Assembly: GCA_015178975.1 (NCBI GenBank)
Contig: WHVD01000069.1
Location: 124,001 to 188,000 of the forward strand
Source of the DNA: Hysterangium stoloniferum
Taxonomy: Eukaryota > Basidiomycota > Agaricomycetes > Hysterangiales > Hysterangiaceae
Direction of reading: 5' to 3'
DNA: 64,000 bases
Below, piece by piece: positions 57,116 through 64,000 of this stretch (position 1 is its first letter; each line of letters opens with the position of its first letter). The translations under genes were made by a program, and so were the position numbers. The notes under the pieces are model-generated. The model saw only the letters and a program-made list of their open reading frames with translations, was not told the DNA's origin and did no database searches.

Positions 57116-58640
57116 CACATCTATTCAAGTGACTTCCCTCTACTATCCAATTATGTGTAGCATTATGATTATGGACATTGAGCAATTACATCAAGATATC
57201 CTTTCCGCACTCACTTCCAACCTGGCCCTCAAGCCTCACCTAGAAGTTCCCGATAATCCTGACCAACCCTGATGGTCACAAGACTCTCAAGGTATCCATC
57301 TTGATGGATGTATCTATGTTCCAGATTCCAATAATCTCTGACTCCACATACTTCAGTACAAACATGATCATCCAATCTCTGGACATTGTGGCATTAACAA
57401 TACTCTTGGTCTAATCTGAAGAGAATATACTTGGCCCAACCTCTGAGATTTCGTAACCCAGTTCTGTAAGTCATGCACCACCTGCTTACACTCTAAAACC
57501 CAGAGACATAAGCCATACAGCCTTCTCAAGCAACTTCCAATACTGGAAAAACCCTGGAACTCAATTTCCATGGATTTTATCAAACAACTTCTAACTTCCA
57601 AAGGCTTTACATCCATCCTAGTTGTTGTGGACTGATTCTCAAAACAAGGAATTTTCATACCCACTCACGATACAAGCATGTCGTTACAATTAGTAAAACT
57701 TTTTATTATTCACGTATTTTCCAAACATGGTGTTCCATCTCACGTAACTTCTGATCAAGGCTCCAAGTTCGTCTCCCATTTCTTCCAGGCCCTCGGAAAA
57801 TCCCTTGACATGAAATTACACTTCACCTTGGGATATCATCCAGAACGGAACATGTTAATCAAACACTGGAACAATATCTCCACATCTATTGCAACTATCA
57901 ACAGGACAACTGGAAATTCCTTCTTCTGATCGCGGAATTCACCTACAATAACTCTCTGAATGCAACTACTGGCATCTCTCCCTTTTTTGCCAACAAAGCT
58001 ATAATCTGAATCTCACAGTATATTCTGAATGAGATTTGGCTTCCATCCATGCTCAAGAATTTATTACCAATCTTGACGAGTTACATCAAGAACTTCAGAA
58101 AGCTATTTCTTCTGCTCAGGAATATTATCAATGTTCTGTGGATAAAAACAGGATCCCACCTCCTAATTTTAAAATTGGTGATCAGGTTTTTGTAAAAGCT
58201 CAATTCTTCTGAACTACCTGACCTTCTAAAAAACTTGCTGAGGAATTCTTAGGCCCTTTTGAAATTATAGCACAAGCTGGTTCATTTTCATGGACTCTCT
58301 GACTTCCCGATAGTATGCCAGCAGTCCACCCCATTTTCCACATTTCCATGTTAGAACCTTGTGTTCCTAACAATATCCCGGAACGTATTCAACCTCCGCC
58401 CCCTCCAGTCATCATTGACAGAGAACCTGAATTTGAAGTTTGTGAGATCTTGGATTCTAAAATTGACAATCACTGACATACTTGTAAATTACTCTATTTA
58501 GTCAAATGGGCAGGTTATGAAGGTACTGATGAGGAAACTTCATGGATATTGGCCACAGAACTTGGAGATACTATGGAAATTGTTATCGACTTCCACACAG
58601 CTTATCTGAGCAAACCTGGACCTTTATCATCACTCTGACC
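57116..58640 (+). mobile_element. Element J: pol remnant (integrase and chromodomain)
   Basis: On the + strand are RNase H-linker text (LHQDILSALTSNLALKPHLE), the integrase zinc module (GHCGINNTLGLI, CKSCTTCLHSKTQRHK), core text (SISMDFIKQLL, HVTSDQGSKFVSHFFQ), and the integrase end with PAVHPIFHISMLEP. A chromodomain follows with FEVCEILDSKI and YLVKWAGYEGTDEETSW. The copy is broken in about ten places and is older than C. Confidence 0.85.
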
Positions 58641-58717
58641 TTTTCCTGTTTTCTTTCTGTTCAGTTTCCGATACTTCCGATATCACACTCATTTTTGAAA
58701 TCATACAAGTTTTGCAA

Positions 58718-59245
58718 CTATTTCAAAGTTTCTGACACCCCAAATCCTCCTTCCACCTCAACTCCCATATCATCTGCAACCTCCACACTTTCCACCATAT
58801 CCTGCACTTCATCATCCTCACTTTCCGGCCCCTTTCCTGACTCCCACCTTTTCTCAACACATTCCCCCAATGGATCATTTGGCTGGTCCCTTGCCTTATT
58901 GGAAAACCTTTTGGAAACTGCAATAATGCCAATGCTAACCATTACCTTCTCCAGAAATTCATTTTGCCTCCAGAAATTCTGGGTCAACAACCTGAAACCT
59001 TTTTCCTGGATATAATTATGGTGCTCCAGAGCATCCCACATTTTCATAAGTTCTGTTCTGATAAAAACCAATGTGTCCATGGTGTCCTTGAGGAGCTCAA
59101 TGCCAGAACTATCCATACTCAGCACTTCAGTTTCTGCAATCTTGGCCATTCCTGGATTTTCCGTGTCGTCAGTTTTCTGAGCCTTCTCAGCTTTCAGAAC
59201 CCTCTTCACAGCAAGAGTACATGGAAGTTTGAGAACCATGCAAGG
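58718..59245 (-). mobile_element. Element J: antisense open reading downstream of pol
   Basis: On the strand opposite to pol there is a long open reading with ordinary globular composition, for example LKDTMDTLVFIRTELMKMWD, LEHHNYIQEKGFRLL and an acidic end (PESEDDEVQDMVESVEVADD). It starts at the solo LTR at 59246. On the far side of that LTR, 60218-60291 has a minus-strand Cys pattern of C-x2-C-x6-C type (PCYQCSIWNLMCWKQ). It may be an antisense gene of the element, as some plant gypsy elements have, or host sequence; I do not recognise a family. Confidence 0.4.
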
Positions 59246-59403
59246 TGTGAAGAGTGGTGGAAGTTCTGACCATTCTATATACAAAGAAATGAGTAGAATG
59301 GGAGGAAGGATGATTTGAGTGGAGGCCTTGACTGTTATAGTTCAAGGCCAGAAGTGTTTGCTAGCTCAGATAATGCTACCTATGTGGTAGCTGACATGTT
59401 ACC

Positions 59404-59969
59404 TGTTAAAGGTATAGAAAAGAATTGACCCAGCCTGGGATTGAACCAAGGACCTTTGGCTTTATATAAGCAGTGCTCTTAACCGCTACTGGACCTATTG
59501 GTCTAGTGAGATATTATGGATTATATATACATATTCTATATAAGTCCTTCTGATGCTCCCTTGGGACTTATACAGTCACATCTGGACTGATGCCAACTAG
59601 GGACTTATAACAGCTTGGACATTCTAATAGATATTGTATTTCCAAATCTAACACTTCCCCTGAAATCAATATCTAATCTATTCACCCTATATGCAGCAGC
59701 GCTGACGGGGCCCATAACCTGTTAAAGGTATAGAAAAGAATTGACCCAGCCTGGGATTGAACCAAGGACCTCTGGCTTTATATAAGCAGTGCTCTTAACC
59801 ATTACTGGACCTATTGGTCTAGTGAGATATTATGGATTATATATACATATTCTATATAAGTCCTTCTGATGCTCCCTTGGGACTTATACAGTCACATCTG
59901 GACTGATGCCAACTAGGGACTTATAACAGCTTGGACATTCTAATAGATATTGTATTTCCAAATCTAACA
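59404..59969 (-). mobile_element. TRIM: miniature LTR retrotransposon with tRNA-like LTRs
   Basis: Two 250-bp direct repeats (59404-59653 and 59720-59969) flank a 66-bp interior. Both begin TGTTAAAGG and end AATCTAACA on the + strand. The whole is bounded by the perfect duplication TTACC (59399-59403, 59970-59974). On the minus strand a polypurine tract (TTTCAGGGGAAG, 59654-59665) precedes the 3' LTR, and GGTTATGGGCCCCGTCAGC directly follows the 5' LTR as primer site. The LTRs differ at three positions, so insertion is recent. There is no coding capacity. Confidence 0.9.
59427..59495 (-). other. tRNA-like sequence in the TRIM LTR (copy 1)
   Basis: Read on the minus strand, GGTCCAG and CTGGGTC pair as a 7-bp acceptor stem (two wobble pairs). 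CTTGG and CCAGG form a 5-bp T stem around the loop TTCAATC, giving a B box GGTTCAATCCC. TAGCGGTTAAGAGC is A-box-like with a shortened D arm. The total is 69 nt. The second LTR holds the same at 59743-59811. It is a tRNA-derived relic, possibly a Pol III promoter, not a normal tRNA gene. Confidence 0.65.
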
Positions 59970-60366
59970 TTACCCTGATCACTACTCGCTGTAGACCTAG
60001 TTTGTGTCTTATGAGTGGTAGTGCTTGGGTAAAAGTGTGTCTATTTGTTTGGTGCCGAGTGCACCCACAAGTATACACAGAGCTTTGAACTAATGAGATG
60101 GTACAATATTTGAAGAATATAAAGGATAGAAAAATATGAATAAAATGTGTAAAATATAAATAAAATAAAAGGAGTGTTTTACCGCAATGAAACTGTGGTA
60201 AAAGCATACCCTTCACACAGGGATAGCAAGTTCCGCCCCATTTTACCTTCTGTTTCCAACACATCAAATTCCAAATCGAACATTGATAACATGGACTGTT
60301 GTGGACGACTTCCATCTGTTCTGGAGCTTTGACCTTTTGTTTCTGTTTCGGAAATTAGTCAACTTC

Positions 60367-60909
60367 TGTGAGAGGTACTGTGAAATAAATTCCAAAATAT
60401 AGTCTGGATGAGCCCATACTATATTTCCATTATTATTTCTATTTTCTCTCTATTTTATTATATGCATATATTTAGTTTGATGACCTATGCATTCAGTACA
60501 TTGACTCTTGTGGGTGCATATGTGCCAGACCTATGTGCTCTAGTGCCGATAGTTAGAACTCAGACACTTTTTACCCCATAACCACAACTTACCCAGACAC
60601 CCACTTAGTGTCCTGTAAGTTATGATTGGGGTATTGTCTCGACCGTCACAGATGGGCTTTAACTATCAGTGCAATCAGAGTTTCGAACTATACTAGTCAA
60701 AACTCAAACTGTTATCTCAATCCATGCAGACTATATCCACGCTACTCTGTTTATTCGTCTCTCTCATTATTTCCTCAAACACTCGAGCAGTCACTTAGAA
60801 TCATACTTCAAGTTGATTCTCTTTTATTCATCTTAGCTTTCTATTCTACTTCAGATAGCTAATCCTCTTAACCGTATTGAACTACATAGTCAATACATCT
60901 TTGGCCTGT
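60367..60909 (+). mobile_element. 3' LTR of element J, truncated by element K
   Basis: It starts TGTGAGAGGTACTG and follows the mirrored LTR of 45505-46137 for about 540 bp, up to CAATACATCTTTGGCCTGT, where the LTR of element K begins. Confidence 0.75.
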
Positions 60910-63900
60910 TGTAAAGGGTCGAGTAGTTTACCACTCAATGTACGATCATTATCGACTAATGATAGTACAAAATACAATCAACTAGTAGTTAAGATGTAGA
61001 TTACGATCGACCCTTAAGGTACGATCAGCAGATAATTACAAGGACGGATCGACCTTACAGTATGATTCGATTGTTTAGCTAGTTGGGCTGAAGGCCGAAT
61101 AGACAAGAGAAAGTATATAGTGCGTGAAGGAGAGAGAATATCCTAAGAAAGTTAGTTATGATGGATATTCTTACTGCGCTGTTCAAGAGCTTGAAGTTGA
61201 GTCGAATAGTAGTAATGGACTTCGACTGTTTCAGTGCGAAGTGTAATTACTATGACTCAATGAAGAGAGATAGAGTAGAGGTTTGTTTTAGACAAGACCC
61301 CAAACCAGTACTTGCATGTGCAGGTGATGGTTGTCGGGGTTGAAAAGTGTCTGAGTTTTTGTCATGTGACTACTACTGTGACATACGCATACTTCTTGTG
61401 GGCGAGAGCGCCCACAAGCATACATGGGCTCTCGAACTAATAAAGCGTATTTATGAGTGATAAAGAGAGAATAAAAAATATAAAACAAAATGAAATAATT
61501 GTATTATAAAGCGGCTTAAGGTCTAGGCTTAGAGCCTTTAGTCGCACCTCCTATATGACCTATCCTTCACAGTGCCCCCCCCAGTTTGGAGGACCATGTC
61601 ATGCAAAGTCTTGTAGCCTACCGGGGACTCCTCCCCATGCTTCCTTGTCGGAACCCCCTAGTTGTAATATCGCTTGACCCCATTCCTCCCGCTTGTTGCG
61701 GAGGGGACCTACAATCTCACAGAGCTTCGAGTTGCGAGAGTTGGGAGACAATTGTCCCGCTTTATGCACCATAGATACCCAGTGGCTGTAGGCTTTTTGT
61801 CACGTCCTGATGATGAGGCCAATCCTGTCAGCTGGGTCAAGGTCCAGTTGCGGGAGGAGATGAAGTGCCATCTGCTGGGGAGTAGCACTGCCCGTGGTCA
61901 AGCAATCAGGGTCCGGCCAACTGTCATTAGCAGGAAGTAACTCCTCAAGGAGATCGACAAGGTCGGTAAGGGGGGTAGAGATTGAAGGTTCGGGAGGGGT
62001 GCAAGGGAAGTTCGCCGACAGCTGTCTGAATGGTGACAGCTTGATCCCTGAAACAATGCTTTGCAGCTTCTCCGCCTCTGCTGCGTCGTTTATTAACAGG
62101 TAAAAGTCAACCATAGTCTCTTCCAATGGTGCGAGTCCTCTGCAGTTGTGTACTTTCCCCTCTAGCAAGGGTGGCTGTAGTGCGGGCAGTAGTTGACCCA
62201 GGACCCTGCTGATGGTGAACTGTGTTGAGTGGTAGTTGATTGCTATTCACACCCAAATGTCGCCGTCGGTCTCGTTCCTGCTTAGTACTGTTTCCTTGTT
62301 CGTCGGCTCGATTGGATGGGAGACTCTTTGTGTCCCACAGGCCTTTTCACTCAAGGGAACAGACGTGGAGGGTGACTCGGTGATTGGAGGGTCGAGCATT
62401 ACAATGTCATAGGCCTGTTCCGATTGGTATGGAGCTGGCGACAGCTCGCGGGTAGTAGTAGGCATAGAAAGCTGCAGGTTCGGGGGGGTGATCCAAGGAG
62501 TCCCGTAGCTGTGGTGGCACATGCTCCTGTAACTCTGGGGTGGGGATGGGTAGAGGGAGAGGTATGGGAGAGGGTTGGATGGAGTTTTCTGTGGTGATGG
62601 TGGTCGAGGTCTTGTTTGGTCGATACCCACGCCATATTCTGACGGTTGGTCTAAGTTCCCTTCTTTGATTTGGATCACTAGAGACAAAATGTATGGGGTT
62701 TGGCAGTAAGAACCCTTCGAATGAGTCCTCCCCCAAATACTTCGCCCCCTATCGTGGATAGGAGGTGTCACTATCCTCCGAGTCTGAAGAAGAGTTGGTG
62801 GGGCTGACCCGAAACCGTTTCTGTGCTGGTCCCTGAGGAGGGTTGGTCCCTGAGGGTGGTTCCTTTTTGTCTCCTCGGGTCAGTCTGATACTTCGGAGTT
62901 TAATCCATCTGACCAATTCCCAATCGTAAAAGGTAGTACCATCCTTCCCTTTCTGGCTTTTAGCTCCAGGCGCGTATGCAGGGTGTCCCATTATCACTCT
63001 CCTCGGTCTCTACAAAATCCGCCCATTTCGTTCCTGGGGGAGGGAGAATTGGTGTGATTGGGGCGTAGCCCTCCTGAATCCTGCTCTCTCTTCTTTGGGC
63101 CTTGGAGGGTACTCCTTCCATTCCTCCCCTGGCTATCCAATCTTGCACGAACTTCTCCCTCCTCTTTCTTTTAAGTTCTCTGAGCTCCTGTTGGTTTTGG
63201 GCACGACGCTCCTCCTTTTCCTGACGTTTCCAGGCTACTTCCTCGGGTGGGGGGGATGGGGAGGTTCGAACAGGGGGTCCATCCCAAGGGAGGTCCTTTA
63301 GGTCCCAACATCCTGAGGAAGGGGCCTGGTTACAAGGAGTGGGCATCTCGACCATTACGGTGCGAGGTGGCCCTTGAGAATCATGGACGACCCTCGAGAT
63401 AGTCTCTGCTGATTCCCAGGCACAAGTGGAGGGTCGGTCCACAGGGATATCCTTTCGGTTCCAATATCTGGAGGGAGGGGCCTGGTTAAAAGAAGTGGGT
63501 GTCCCGACCGATTCGGTGTGAGGCGACCCTTGAGAATCGTGAACGACTCTCAAGGTAGTCTCTGCTGGTCCCCAGTGCATCGAGGAATAGCTCAAGGGAT
63601 TAGAGGTGGAGGCCTTGTGGTAAGGGAAAGGGCGCTCGACTATTGCAGTGTGAGGCGGTCCCGAGGAGGTGGTGGCAGGGTTCCAGAGATGCTCGGTGGC
63701 AGGCGTTCGTGGGATCCTTTTGAACTTGGGGAATTTGGACTTCGAGAGAGGTGGTTGGGACATGTTATGATTACGGGTCGTACGAATGTTGTGTGGTGGT
63801 AGTGGTTGAAGGTAAAGAAAGGTCGGAGATTCTTAAGCGATTTTACGTCTTTCGTATCCTTAGAGATTAGGACTCCGCTCGGTTATTGGCACGAGGTGAA

Positions 63901-64000
63901 GAGACGAAGGGCTAGAGGTTGGTGATCATGGAGTGAAGGCAAGGTGACTGAAGTTGATTTTTAGGAAAAGGAAATAAAAGTTGATTTTTAGGAAAAGGAA
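60910..64000 (-). mobile_element. Element K: 3' part of a G-type retrotransposon, continues past the window
   Basis: The 3' LTR (60910-61571, from TGTAAAGGG to CTATCCTTCACA) is followed by the polypurine tract (GTGCCCCCCCCC, 61572-61583), and then by the extra 3' protein region and its leader up to the window edge. By analogy with G, pol should begin 100-200 bases beyond 64000. The exact outer LTR boundary is uncertain by a few bases. Confidence 0.8.
61584..63763 (-). mobile_element. Element K: extra 3' protein region
   Basis: The best-kept copy of the family's extra protein lies in about four open pieces (62960-63763, 62749-62997, 62247-62771, 61800-62168). The first begins MSQPPLSKSKFPKFKRIPRT, is Pro/Ser/Thr-rich, and holds a basic, coiled-coil-like stretch (WKRQEKEERRAQNQQELREL, then KRKRREKFVQDW). 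Next come GTTFYDWELVRWIKLR, an acidic SSSDSEDSD, a Pro-rich middle, and GLAPLEETMVDFYL with TDLVDLLEELL. The final text on the minus strand near 61590-61660 again contains REEWGQAILQLGG and EAWGGVP. No signal peptide or membrane helix is visible. Confidence 0.65.

Larger units (their letters stand above)
59246..60217 (-). mobile_element. Solo LTR of the F type inside J, itself hosting a TRIM
   Basis: It runs from TGTGAAGAGTGGTGG to CATACCCTTCACA, about 400 bp without the TRIM. Flanks are CAAGG (59241-59245) and CAGGG (60218-60222), an aged target duplication. Confidence 0.85.
50870..60909 (+). mobile_element. Element J: plus-strand Ty3/gypsy fossil, heavily interrupted
   Basis: The 5' LTR (50870-50916 resuming at 56829-about 57107) and 3' LTR (60367-60909) read TGTGAGAGGTAC on the + strand, the opposite orientation to G. 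Between them a pol remnant and an antisense open reading survive. Element C sits in the 5' LTR, a solo LTR with a TRIM in the interior, and element K cuts the 3' LTR. J lacks gag and most of pol and is broken in ten or more places. Assigning both LTRs to one element is inference. Confidence 0.7.

Noticed and set aside
59427-59811. Two functional tRNA genes
   Set aside because: Both lie at the same place in the two LTRs of one TRIM, have a shortened D arm and a poor anticodon stem, and so are best seen as a tRNA-derived part of the element.

Overview
The window is nuclear DNA of a filamentous fungus, almost certainly an Agaricomycete (mushroom-forming basidiomycete). Host genes carry many 48-66 nt GT-AG introns, the protein families are typical of that group (secreted epoxide hydrolase, KRE9-like GPI wall protein, a hydrolase-NB-ARC-TPR-ankyrin NLR, hAT relic), and chromodomain Ty3/gypsy elements are nested to a degree expected of a large, transposon-bloated genome. 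The species cannot be fixed from sequence alone.

Left part (1-21.5 kb): a gene-bearing compartment, all recognised genes on the + strand. In order: a six-exon epoxide hydrolase-like alpha/beta hydrolase (1647-3255); a doubtful small spliced Cys-containing gene (4480-4831); a hAT transposase relic (about 4924-5240); a five-exon GPI-anchored Ser/Thr-rich KRE9/KNH1-like protein with a GC-AG intron (6704-7570); a single-exon uncharacterised protein (9685-10581); the mitochondrial metalloprotease ATP23 with a 9-nt last exon (11002-11916); an amidohydrolase gene scrap (about 12376-12585); and a seven-exon NLR (13498-20956) with 39 nearly identical 99-bp ankyrin repeats, closed by an in-frame TAG although four more repeats and a C-terminal tail continue in frame to 21523.

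Right part (21.6-64 kb): a transposon graveyard. Most of it is one LTR retrotransposon superfamily whose LTRs begin TGTGAAGAG and end CTTCACA or CTCACA. A minus-strand Ty3/gypsy copy (D, 25412-29141 plus 50089-50795) is split by a second copy (G, 29142-50088). G has received a gag-only relative (F, 31546-39370), three solo LTRs, and through F a Tc1-like transposon and a 1295-bp solo LTR. To the right lies a plus-strand gypsy copy (J). Its 5' LTR was entered by a young chromovirus (C, 50917-56823, target duplication ATGAG). Its interior holds a solo LTR that itself carries a 566-bp TRIM whose LTRs contain a tRNA-like sequence. Its 3' LTR was cut by another minus-strand element (K) running off the right edge.

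The most interesting points are: (1) an extra protein region between the chromodomain and the 3' LTR of the G/F/K family, conserved between copies but not recognisable as an envelope; (2) the tRNA-bearing TRIM; (3) the homogenised, hypervariable ankyrin array of the NLR at the border of the repeat-rich compartment. The six host genes show no operon-like logic; they are ordinary neighbours.
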